Shown: positions 7,999 to 13,583 of the stretch, piece after piece
How positions within the stretch are numbered: position 1 is the stretch's first letter
Layout: every line of letters starts with the position of its first letter
NCBI GenBank assembly: GCA_021771675.1
Contig: JAETOP010000102.1
Span: 1-13,583 of the forward strand
Direction: 5' to 3'
Source of the DNA: Oscillospiraceae bacterium
GTDB lineage: Bacteria > Bacillota_A > Clostridia > Oscillospirales > Oscillospiraceae
DNA: 13,583 nt
The notes under the pieces: generated by a model
What the model saw: the letters and a program-made list of their open reading frames with translations, nothing else
Told to the model about the DNA's origin: nothing
Databases searched by the model: none
Translations under genes and position numbers: made by a program

Positions 7999-8027
7999 TT
8001 GCATACCACTCAACAAAATGGTATACT
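7999..8027 (+). promoter_or_regulatory. Candidate promoter for the two-gene cargo operon
   Basis: TTGCAT at 7999-8004 and TATACT at 8022-8027 are 17 bases apart. The -10 matches consensus at 5 of 6 positions and the -35 keeps TTG. A 6-base inverted repeat (ATACCA 8003-8008, TGGTAT 8019-8024) lies between and over the boxes and could be an operator. The predicted transcript has a leader of about 130 bases before the first gene. Confidence 0.4.
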
Positions 8028-8164
8028 TTTGGTGGCAATAACGGCACTGTATCGTTCATGATTAGTTCACTCCACGCGAATCACAGTCAATGCTTGACAG
8101 TTTATCTGCAATTTGCGCACTTATAGGAAATGTGGTAATATTCAAGGGGGAGGGGCAGCTTGAC

Positions 8165-9208
8165 ATGATTGGGTCACGGGTGTTTCATGATGTTTTTGGT
8201 GGCGGTGTAATCACTGACAGAGATGGCGTACATATTACTGTTGACTTTGGCGGTGATGAGAAGAAGTTTATTTATCCAGATGCATTTGAAAAATATCTTA
8301 GGAGTGCAGACCAAGAACTTATGGCGCAGGTGAACAGTGACATCCAGGCCAAACAGGAAGCACGAACGAAACCCGCGCCATCTGCTACCAGCCTTTCGGT
8401 AAAACTACCACAGTCACGGATGACGAAAAAGCACAAAAAAGTTGACCGCGCAGTTGACCGCGCAAATGTGGCGTTCAAATGCAATTACTGTGATGGCGGC
8501 AAGACACCGACTTGCATTGGGTTTAACGGTGTTTGCTCGGATTCTGTGCTGCGATATAATATAGAGAAAGCTCATCACGTCTGGTGTTCCGATGCAGAAT
8601 CTCCCTGCCGCTGCTATTTGGATGGAGAAATCAGCCGGGAAGAACTGGAAAATATGATGTGTGGTGGCGGAGGTCTGGATTATGTCTGCTATGAGAGTCA
8701 GATGCTTCGAGATTGGAAAGCATATGCTGGTGTTGTCCAGAACGGAATAGACAAGGGAAAGCCTATGCGCCTCATGAAAGTACAGCGAAACAGTCTGGCA
8801 GTACTCACTACACGGGAACCTAACTATATCACTGACGAGACACGCTTTGTGTTCGCTGTATTTCTTGTAGACGAAAGTTATGAGGGAGACCATCGGGAAG
8901 CGGGCTATGTGACAACGCGTTCTGATTGGAAAATCTCGCTCACACTGCAGGAGGCCCGAAAAATCCGCTTCTGGAACTACTACGTCAATCAGAATGCCCC
9001 AGACAGAATTATTTTCGGCTCTGGCCTTCACCGATATCTCTCTGATAACCAAGCTGCACAGATTTTGAGAGACATCGCAGATGTCCGAACTGATCCCCAA
9101 GATAAGGATTTCGCAAGACAGTTTTTTGAACACTTTTGCCGGATCAACGGAATCGACTCAGAGCAAGTGCCTCCCCCGGCAGGGGCCTTGTTTCAGAAGG
9201 AAAAATAA
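8165..9208 (+). CDS. Unknown Cys-rich protein, first gene of candidate defence pair
   Basis: A 347-residue soluble protein I cannot assign to a named family. Residues 1-48 (SRVFHDVFGGGVITD, DEKKFIYPDAFEKYL) resemble a small beta-barrel module seen at the start of many conflict-associated proteins (a recollection, not a search result). Residues about 50-103 are a charged linker. Residues 104-178 hold nine cysteines: 106, 109, 117, 124, 141, 148, 150, 166 and 175, starting CNYCDGG, a likely metal-binding module. Residues about 180-330 (LRDWKAYAGVV, NSLAVLTTREPN, RFVFAVFLVDE, RFWNYYVN, LHRYLSDNQAAQILRDI) form a globular domain; the central part loosely recalls PUA/EVE-type folds, low confidence. 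I chose ATG 8165 because a GGGGGAGGGG stretch lies upstream at 8146-8155; an in-frame ATG at 8090 has no ribosome binding site. The stop is 15 bases before the next start. GC looks lower than in the flanks. Confidence 0.75.
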   Translation: MIGSRVFHDVFGGGVITDRDGVHITVDFGGDEKKFIYPDAFEKYLRSADQELMAQVNSDIQAKQEARTKPAPSATSLSVKLPQSRMTKKHKKVDRAVDRANVAFKCNYCDGGKTPTCIGFNGVCSDSVLRYNIEKAHHVWCSDAESPCRCYLDGEISREELENMMCGGGGLDYVCYESQMLRDWKAYAGVVQNGIDKGKPMRLMKVQRNSLAVLTTREPNYITDETRFVFAVFLVDESYEGDHREAGYVTTRSDWKISLTLQEARKIRFWNYYVNQNAPDRIIFGSGLHRYLSDNQAAQILRDIADVRTDPQDKDFARQFFEHFCRINGIDSEQVPPPAGALFQKEK

Positions 9209-9223
9209 GTCGGGGGTTATCAC

Positions 9224-11476
9224 ATGGCAAAGTATAAATGGACTGAAGTAACCCATGAGGACGTGCTTGAGGCGGTGCGGATTTTTAATTCTGAACATCC
9301 AGACCACCCAGAGCCGCGTTCTACTTTTCTGATTATTGATGGCCATCGGTACCCTGCGAAACACATCCGGGGTATGGCCTATCGTGTCCATTTTGGTGAG
9401 GAAATTAAGAAAGAGGGCTATGCCGGCGGACAAGAAACCGTGAACTTTTTTGAGCGGCTGGGCTTTACAACACATTACACGCATCAAAGTGTGAACACCC
9501 ATCCAGTGAAAAAAACACCCACCGAAGCTCCTCCCAAACCTACCGTTGCTCTACCGGCGAGTAAGAAGTCTCAAGAAATGCCCCGTAATAAAAAAACATC
9601 CATTCCGTCTAAAGGCGTGATCGAGCAGAAAAACGCACTGCAATTACTGCTCAATCGACTGTTGGATGGCGATGTTGTTTGCGAAAAGACCTTCCCGTGG
9701 ATGAAGACCCCAGCGGCGCCTACAGGCGATTATTCACAGCTATACACCGCTCTAAGTTCCTATCGGGGCAACACCAGTTTTGCGAAAAGTAACATATCGC
9801 TGCGTTGCGATTTTGTTTGCGAAAGCAAAAAACTCATCATTGAATACGATGAGCGGCAGCATTTTTCGGAAGCTCGAAGAATTGCGCTGATGTCATACCC
9901 TCAAATTCCGCTCAATTATGACAGGAGCCTATGGATTCATGCCTGCGTAGATATCCAAGCCAAAGATAATCAACCCGCCAACCGGGATGAAATCCGAGCC
10001 TATTATGACAGCACAAGAGATATCGAAGCAGCAAAACACGGCTACCGGCTTATCCGGATCATGCATGGCCAGATTGATTTTGAAAGCAGCGAGGCCGCTG
10101 AAAAACTGACTGAATTGATAGGCATCAAAACACAGAATGTGGCAAAAGGCAGCCCTCCGCAGGATGTTCCTCGCAAACCGATAAAGATCGGGTTATATTT
10201 ACAGACTTATGAGCTGCATGGGAACCCGCATATCTTTAAAAAGGCAATGGATGTAGTAAGGGCATCCGATATTGATATTTTGGTGTTCCCAGAAATCGCC
10301 TACTTTCCTTTTTCAGAGGAGTATCGGCAGTCTGACTTCCTATCCGACCACGATGTGCAAAGGTTATATCAAAAAACGCTTGACTTGAGCCGGAACATTG
10401 GGAAAGCGGTGGTAGTTTGTAATGAGGACTCTTATGGCGCGATTATGAGCATCTATGCAAACGCTTTTGCGTCCGAGGGGGAAACGATATACCAGGACTA
10501 CATCAAGCATACCATGACAAATTTCTCTGCCTGCGATATTGAGAACTACCGGGAATATGCGGAACAGGCGTTTCAGCCAATCCTCTACCAAGGGAACCGT
10601 ATCGGGCTTACAATATGCTATGACTGTAATCATGCCATGTTCAGTAGAAAGTACGGGCAGAGCAGCGTGGATATTATCCTAAACTCTACCGGTGGGAATG
10701 TTGTGTATGATAAGTGGTTCAAATACAACAAAGTACGGGCGATTGAAAACAACTGCTTTACTTTCGTTACGATGGCAGGAGATGGCACAGTATCCAGCCC
10801 TCATAACTATGTGTATGGATTTACACCAAAGGGCAAGGAAATGACGCCCAAGCTGCTGAACGGGACAGATGCTGGAAAGCACAACATCTCCGGTGGAATT
10901 TATGTATACGATACCGCAGAATATGATGGAACGGTTGAAAGAGACCCAAGCATCGGCCAGACAGAAAGTGTGAATCAACACAGCGATTTTGTTGTGCGAG
11001 TGGATGGAATCCAGGAGCTTGTAGACAGTGCGAAACCGATATCCGATGGCCTGCGGATTGTTCCAGCAGGGAAAGATAATTTGATTCTCTGCCTGGTAGA
11101 CGGAGAGAATATCGTGAAGCCAGAAGCCGTACTAAAGCTGCTCTATGCCGAAGAATTGAAACCAATACCAAATAAGCGGTACCTCGTTATCAATCGCTGG
11201 AATGCCATAGACATGGATTTTTACACAACGGGGCTATCTGCAATTTTGAAGGTCAGAGCAATGGAGAACTACTGCGCTGTCATTTTGGCAGCGCCAAACC
11301 TGACAAAATGTTATCAATGTGGGCAAAATAGAACCGCGCAGGTGGTAAAGCCTGTGGACGGCAATTTCGGCATTGATTTAAGGCGCACTGGTGGGCCAGA
11401 AACGATCTGGCGGGACAAGCCCGGAATGAAAGCGCGGTGGAGAGATAACATAGAGTGGCTAATCAGTACACTGTGA
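9224..11476 (+). CDS. Head domain + PD-(D/E)XK-like nuclease + nitrilase fusion
   Basis: A 750-residue multidomain protein. Residues 5-85 (WTEVTHEDVLEAVR, RYPAKHIRGMAYR, FFERLGF) resemble the N-terminal head domain of McrA-like restriction proteins. Residues 86-130 are a Pro/Lys-rich linker. Residues about 131-300 look like a Vsr/DUF559-type PD-(D/E)XK nuclease: Asp196 (RCDFVCE), Glu207 and Asp209 (IIEYDERQHF), then DIEAAKHGYRLIRI. Residues about 320-565 form a carbon-nitrogen hydrolase (nitrilase) domain with a full candidate triad: Glu357 (LVFPEIAYFP), Lys428 (DYIKHTMT) and Cys465 (GLTICYDCNH), plus KVRAIEN at 503-509. Residues about 615-725 look like a second nitrilase-like segment (KVRAMEN 676-682) without an equivalent of the Cys. 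No signal or membrane segment is visible. GGGGG at 9212-9216 is a modest ribosome binding site. Nitrilases break amides or nitriles, so a small-molecule step joined to DNA cleavage is plausible but inferred. Confidence 0.85.
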   Translation: MAKYKWTEVTHEDVLEAVRIFNSEHPDHPEPRSTFLIIDGHRYPAKHIRGMAYRVHFGEEIKKEGYAGGQETVNFFERLGFTTHYTHQSVNTHPVKKTPTEAPPKPTVALPASKKSQEMPRNKKTSIPSKGVIEQKNALQLLLNRLLDGDVVCEKTFPWMKTPAAPTGDYSQLYTALSSYRGNTSFAKSNISLRCDFVCESKKLIIEYDERQHFSEARRIALMSYPQIPLNYDRSLWIHACVDIQAKDNQPANRDEIRAYYDSTRDIEAAKHGYRLIRIMHGQIDFESSEAAEKLTELIGIKTQNVAKGSPPQDVPRKPIKIGLYLQTYELHGNPHIFKKAMDVVRASDIDILVFPEIAYFPFSEEYRQSDFLSDHDVQRLYQKTLDLSRNIGKAVVVCNEDSYGAIMSIYANAFASEGETIYQDYIKHTMTNFSACDIENYREYAEQAFQPILYQGNRIGLTICYDCNHAMFSRKYGQSSVDIILNSTGGNVVYDKWFKYNKVRAIENNCFTFVTMAGDGTVSSPHNYVYGFTPKGKEMTPKLLNGTDAGKHNISGGIYVYDTAEYDGTVERDPSIGQTESVNQHSDFVVRVDGIQELVDSAKPISDGLRIVPAGKDNLILCLVDGENIVKPEAVLKLLYAEELKPIPNKRYLVINRWNAIDMDFYTTGLSAILKVRAMENYCAVILAAPNLTKCYQCGQNRTAQVVKPVDGNFGIDLRRTGGPETIWRDKPGMKARWRDNIEWLISTL

Positions 11477-11478
11477 TT

Positions 11479-11568
11479 TGCACCCCCCAGGTCTATCATG
11501 CACACCCCCTGCCATACGCACTCTCCGTCAACAGAAAAACTGCACCCCCTATGCGGCAAGGGTGTGCA
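11479..11568. repeat. Four TGCA(CA)CCCC motifs, three direct and one inverted
   Basis: Just after the nitrilase-fusion stop codon, TGCACCCCCC (11479-11488), TGCACACCCCC (11499-11509) and TGCACCCCC (11541-11549) run forward, and GGGTGTGCA (11560-11568) is inverted. The third and fourth copies form an imperfect stem (11538-11571) with one bulge. The cluster could be a protein-binding array, part of a 3' untranslated structure, or part of a recombination site. Function unknown. Confidence 0.55.
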
Positions 11569-11623
11569 GTTGTATCGAAATCACCAGTTCTTTTCAAGTC
11601 TCGTTGACAAACGAGATGCAGGC

Positions 11624-11653
11624 AAAAATCCCGCACTTCGGTGCGGGATTTTT
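11624..11653 (+). terminator. Strong intrinsic terminator of the cargo operon
   Basis: A perfect 13-base stem (11624-11636 with 11641-11653) is capped by a TTCG tetraloop. The A5 and T5 arms make it potentially bidirectional. A separate 6-base inverted repeat (TCTCGT 11599-11604, ACGAGA 11611-11616) precedes it. It ends the transcript of the two cargo genes. Confidence 0.9.
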
Positions 11654-11713
11654 GCTCTAAATCAGCAGAAACGCAAAAAGAAAAGAATAATTTTCGGATG
11701 TTTCAAAAATTTG

Positions 11714-11739
11714 GGTGCGTAAAATAAAAATAACGCACC
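11714..11739. repeat. 7-base inverted repeat with A/T spacer
   Basis: GGTGCGT (11714-11720) and ACGCACC (11733-11739) flank a 12-base spacer made only of A and T. This shape suits either a dimeric DNA-binding protein or a recombinase site. It lies within the proposed junction. Function unproven. Confidence 0.45.
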
Positions 11740-11819
11740 GGAGATGCAAATTCCCCGGATTTGGAAGTTTTTAGAAGCACACATGACTCGAACTCTCCAG
11801 CATTCAAAAAAAGAAATTT

Positions 11820-11869
11820 GCCGTCCACAGTCTGCTGATCACCCAGGCAGACCTGTGGGCGGCTTTTTC
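11820..11869 (+). terminator. Orphan intrinsic terminator
   Basis: The arm 11820-11835 pairs with 11847-11863 (one G-U pair and one bulged base), followed by TTTTT at 11864-11868. No gene ends directly in front of it, so it may be the leftover terminator of a gene displaced by insertion of the left-hand element. Confidence 0.65.
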
Positions 11870-11998
11870 ATTATCCGATCTGTTCAGATTGGTGGTTATG
11901 CTTGGTCTGTCTCTGGTTCCTTGGTGGTATTGGTGAATAGCTTTCCCCATGCCTTTCAGCTATACTTGGTCTGCAACCGGCAGAAAGGAGAATAACAC

Positions 11999-12385
11999 AT
12001 GGCCACCACAAAGAACCTCTGCGCGCAAATCAGCCTCGACCTGCATCAGAAAATTTTTGAGGCCAGAGAGGCGGCGGGTCTGACCACCGCACAGTACATC
12101 ACCGAACTGCTCACCGAATACTTCAAAATAAAAGAAAACGGAGGGAACATCACCATGACGAACAACAACACCCGGACCCTGGCCTTTCAGATCTCGGAGG
12201 AACTTTTCCAGCGGATCAAAACCCACCTGGAGCGCGAGACCCAGCGCACCGGCAGGAAGCTGACCCAGCGGGAGTTCGTGCTGGGCCTGATCGAGGAGGC
12301 CCTGGAGGCGGCGGAGCAGCAGGAGGAGGCCACCCCCATCAGCAACGGTGACGAGGCGGATGACAGCACCGGGCAAGAGAGCTGA
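11999..12385 (+). CDS. Tandem ribbon-helix-helix-like protein (ICE-type)
   Basis: A 128-residue protein with two similar segments. Residues 7-43 (LCAQISLDLHQKIFEA, TTAQYITELLTEYF) and 61-104 (LAFQISEELFQRIK, TQREFVLGLIEEAL) each show a short beta-strand then two helices, the pattern of ribbon-helix-helix DNA-binding domains. The acidic, Ser-rich C-terminus (108-128) looks disordered. AAAGGAG at 11984-11990, 8 bases before the ATG, supports this start. An internal ATG at residue 53 sits between the repeats. The gene precedes a primase-like gene, a neighbourhood recalling conjugative elements of Clostridia, so a role in plasmid or ICE maintenance or transfer control is plausible. The two-repeat reading is from my own inspection and needs a profile search. 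Confidence 0.75.
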   Translation: MATTKNLCAQISLDLHQKIFEAREAAGLTTAQYITELLTEYFKIKENGGNITMTNNNTRTLAFQISEELFQRIKTHLERETQRTGRKLTQREFVLGLIEEALEAAEQQEEATPISNGDEADDSTGQES

Positions 12386-12393
12386 CACCCACA

Positions 12394-12426
12394 GCCGGGG
12401 CTGCTCCAAAAGGGAGCGGCCCCGGC
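12394..12426 (+). terminator. GC-rich hairpin after the ribbon-helix-helix-like gene
   Basis: A 14-base stem (12394-12407 with 12413-12426, one wobble pair) has a short A-rich loop and starts 9 bases after the stop codon. No T-run follows, so it may stabilise the RNA 3' end or pause transcription rather than terminate alone. Confidence 0.5.
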
Positions 12427-12454
12427 CCGTTTCAGGCCGTTTGTGCCAGCCCAA

Positions 12455-12481
12455 GGCAGGGTGGCATCCGTGTGCCCTGCC
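12455..12481. repeat. Imperfect inverted repeat in a gene-free gap
   Basis: GGCAGGG-TG-GCA (12455-12466) can pair with TGCCCTGCC (12473-12481), leaving two bases bulged. It lies in the 165-base gap 12386-12549, which has no coding frame I can support. The repeat could belong to a structured RNA leader or to a transfer origin; neither is shown. Confidence 0.4.
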
Positions 12482-12549
12482 AGGACGGTAAAACGCGGTG
12501 TCGGCCCCTTTGTGGCCCAGCGTGACGGCCTCCTGCCCACAGCAGCAAT

Positions 12550-12599
12550 GCGCCCCGGAGATTTCCCGAGTTTTGGGGAAACCTCCGGGGCGCTTTTTT
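12550..12599 (+). terminator. Strong intrinsic terminator
   Basis: The arm 12550-12567 pairs with 12575-12593 (one G-U pair), followed by TTTTTT at 12594-12599. It points along the + strand and can end transcripts from the gene at 11999 or from the gap after it. On the - strand it is not followed by a T-run, so it is not an obvious terminator for the antisense gene. Confidence 0.85.
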
Positions 12600-12603
12600 G
12601 TTT

Positions 12604-12783
12604 TCAGCTTGCCAGCACAGGCGCCGTGTCGCGCCAGACGTCCTCCAGCTTCCGGGCCTGGAACGCCCGGTTCTCCTCCGCTGTGGCGGTGCGGATACGG
12701 TTCAGCTTCCCGCAGTCCGGGCACTGGCAGGGCTTGGACACGGCCTCGATCTCAAAGTGGCAGTAATCGCAGACGAACACCAT
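12604..12783 (-). CDS. Small zinc-ribbon protein
   Basis: A 59-residue protein starting MVFVCDYCHFEIEAVS. Cys5 and Cys8 (CDYC) with CQCPDC (Cys21 and Cys24, or Cys19) make a rubredoxin/rubrerythrin-like zinc ribbon. A helical, charged C-terminal half follows (EENRAFQARKLEDVWRD). AGGGAGA on the - strand precedes the ATG at 12783, and a good candidate promoter lies at 12819-12847. Longer in-frame starts upstream would add a non-family leader across that promoter, so I reject them. It is the only supported - strand gene here and converges on the + strand terminator at 12550-12599. Similar tiny zinc ribbons occur in conjugative-element gene blocks; the function is unknown. Confidence 0.65.
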   Translation of the reverse strand: MVFVCDYCHFEIEAVSKPCQCPDCGKLNRIRTATAEENRAFQARKLEDVWRDTAPVLAS

Positions 12784-12818
12784 TTTGACCCATCTCCCTA
12801 TATTTTTCACTGAGGGAC

Positions 12819-12847
12819 AGTATACCACTTTTGCCCCAGTCATACAA
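12819..12847 (-). promoter_or_regulatory. Candidate promoter for the zinc-ribbon gene
   Basis: On the - strand, TTGTAT (12847-12842) and TATACT (12824-12819) are 17 bases apart, 36 bases before the ATG at 12783. The -10 matches consensus at 5 of 6 positions and the -35 retains TTG. Confidence 0.5.
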
Positions 12848-12980
12848 GCCATAGTGGCGTTTTCCCTGTTTTGCCCAAAATATGGTGTACATAACAGCAG
12901 CGTAACGGCCCCCGCCCAAAGAAAAGCAAGCCCCGCAAAGGCCCCAGCCATCCGTCAAAACAACGAAAGCGAAACGACCG

Positions 12981-13031
12981 AACAGCCAGGGAGAGCGCCC
13001 CCGTTTGCGGGACGTTCTCCCTGGCTGTTTT
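12981..13031 (+). terminator. Terminator or attenuator hairpin before the primase-like gene
   Basis: A long stem of about 20 bases (12982-13001 with 13010-13029, with a few wobbles or mismatches) is followed by a short T-run at 13028-13031. Only 10 bases separate it from the primase-like Shine-Dalgarno, so it may either end incoming transcripts or attenuate expression of the downstream gene. Confidence 0.65.
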
Positions 13032-13053
13032 GCGTTTATGGAGGAGGTGATGA

Positions 13054-13583
13054 ATCACGAAACAGAAAACAGGCCAGAAGGATCTCTGGAAATTCACGGA
13101 CGAGGAGATGGAGACCGCTAAAAACACAGATCTGCCGGATCTGCTGGAACACCTGGGATACAGCGTCCGGCGGGTAGGCAGCCGCTACCACACCACCAAG
13201 GAGATGGACAGTATCCGCATCAAGGACCGCCGCACCTGGAAGCGCTACTCCAACGGCAAGGGCGGGGACGCCATCACTTTCCTGCAGGAGTTCTGCGGCA
13301 AGGATTTCCGGGAGGCCGTCAACTATCTGCTGGAATTCAACGGCAAGCGTTCCAGGGACTCCCCCGCCCCGCGCCCCAAACCCGCCCAGGCGGAGGAGAA
13401 GCCCGCTTTCGCCCTGCCCATCCCCCACCCGGACCAGCGGAGGGTGTTTGCCTATCTTCAAAAGAGAGGCATCGCCCCCCAGGTGATCCGGGGCTTCATC
13501 AAGTCCGGCCTGCTCTATGAGGACAGCCTGCACCACAACTGCGTGTTCGTGGGCCGGGACAGCGGCGGCAAGCCGGTGTTCGC
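13054..13583 (+). CDS. Primase-like protein, DUF3991/TOPRIM type, N-terminal part
   Basis: An open frame of 176 codons running off the window. Residues about 25-95 (TDLPDLLEHLGY, RYHTTKEMDSIRI, TWKRYSNGKGGDAITFLQ, FREAVNYLLEFNG) recall the CHC2-like N-terminal region of mobile-element primases, but the usual zinc-binding Cys/His set is not evident. After a Pro-rich linker, PHPDQRRVFAYLQKRG, QVIRGFIKSGLLYE and HHNCVFVGRD match the DUF3991 segment that normally precedes a TOPRIM domain; that domain would lie beyond the window. Such proteins are typical of Clostridia ICEs and act in replication or transfer. An in-frame stop lies at 13051-13053, and the first in-frame codon, ATC at 13054, sits 6 bases after AGGAGG. 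The first in-frame ATG (13108) lacks a properly spaced ribosome binding site. The true start is therefore uncertain. Confidence 0.8.
   Translation, partial: MTKQKTGQKDLWKFTDEEMETAKNTDLPDLLEHLGYSVRRVGSRYHTTKEMDSIRIKDRRTWKRYSNGKGGDAITFLQEFCGKDFREAVNYLLEFNGKRSRDSPAPRPKPAQAEEKPAFALPIPHPDQRRVFAYLQKRGIAPQVIRGFIKSGLLYEDSLHHNCVFVGRDSGGKPVF

Larger units (their letters stand above)
11654..11998. other. Gene-free, AT-rich stretch; probable element junction
   Basis: About 345 bases without a convincing gene. Short open frames here lack ribosome binding sites and cross the terminator at 11820-11869. The left part is A/T-rich (AAAAAGAAAAGAATAA and similar) and holds one palindromic hairpin. The right part, from about 11810, looks like the GC-richer DNA that follows. 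The change of composition, together with a terminator that has no recognisable gene in front of it, suggests that an insertion boundary lies between about 11654 and 11820. A TATACT at 11961-11966 could be a -10 for the next gene, but its -35 is poor. Confidence 0.5.

Noticed and set aside
8003..8024. Possible serine-integrase attachment site (ATACCA / TGGTAT inverted repeat)
   Set aside because: The repeat is only 6 bases each side and overlaps a promoter; without an empty-site comparison it cannot be called an att site. An operator is as likely.
11776..11806. tRNA-like fragment (GACTCGAAC, resembling an antisense T-loop)
   Set aside because: The flanking bases do not pair as a T-stem and no acceptor, D or anticodon arm can be found on either strand, so no tRNA or tRNA-type attachment site is supported.
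11744..11995. 83-codon frame in the junction region
   Set aside because: It has no ribosome binding site, reads through the terminator at 11820-11869, and its product shows no family features.
1..13583. CRISPR arrays, rRNA genes, insertion sequences
   Set aside because: No regularly spaced direct repeats, no rRNA-like conserved stretches and no transposase-like frames with flanking inverted repeats were seen.

Overview
The window looks like accessory DNA from a moderately GC-rich, gut-type Clostridia (Oscillospiraceae or Lachnospiraceae-like; inferred from gene content and Gram-positive-style ribosome binding sites, not proven). Everything well supported is on the + strand except one small zinc-ribbon gene. 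Two mobile elements appear to meet here: the right end of a prophage or phage-derived element on the left, and the start of an integrative and conjugative element (ICE) type gene block on the right. Cargo of lower apparent GC lies between them.

Region 1 (4-4053) is the end of the phage late operon: a 725-residue tail fibre or receptor-binding protein with a tail-collar motif, a terminator, a holin, and a three-domain endolysin (amidase, glucosaminidase, SH3). The endolysin start overlaps the holin stop, and a second terminator follows. Region 2 (4105-7995) is a tightly packed recombination operon: an HTH/double zinc-ribbon protein, a 56-residue SHOCT-like protein, then three serine recombinase genes and a terminator. 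The middle recombinase gene encodes only an N-terminal resolvase-like domain, with Ala where the catalytic Ser should be.

Region 3 (about 7999-11653) is the most unusual part. It holds two genes 15 bases apart behind a plausible promoter. The first encodes a 347-residue protein with an N-terminal beta-rich module, a Cys-rich (probably metal-binding) centre and a C-terminal domain I cannot name. The second encodes a 750-residue fusion of an N-terminal McrA-like head domain, a PD-(D/E)XK/Vsr-like nuclease domain and an apparently intact nitrilase (E-K-C triad), followed by a second, Cys-less nitrilase-like segment. I infer a candidate anti-phage or anti-plasmid defence module carried beside the integration genes.

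Region 4 (11654-13583) begins with about 345 bases of gene-free, hairpin-rich DNA that probably holds the element junction. It continues with a double ribbon-helix-helix-like protein, a hairpin-rich gap, an antisense zinc-ribbon protein, and the beginning of a DUF3991/TOPRIM primase-like gene that runs off the window. The primase-like frame has a good ribosome binding site but an ATC where the start codon should be.
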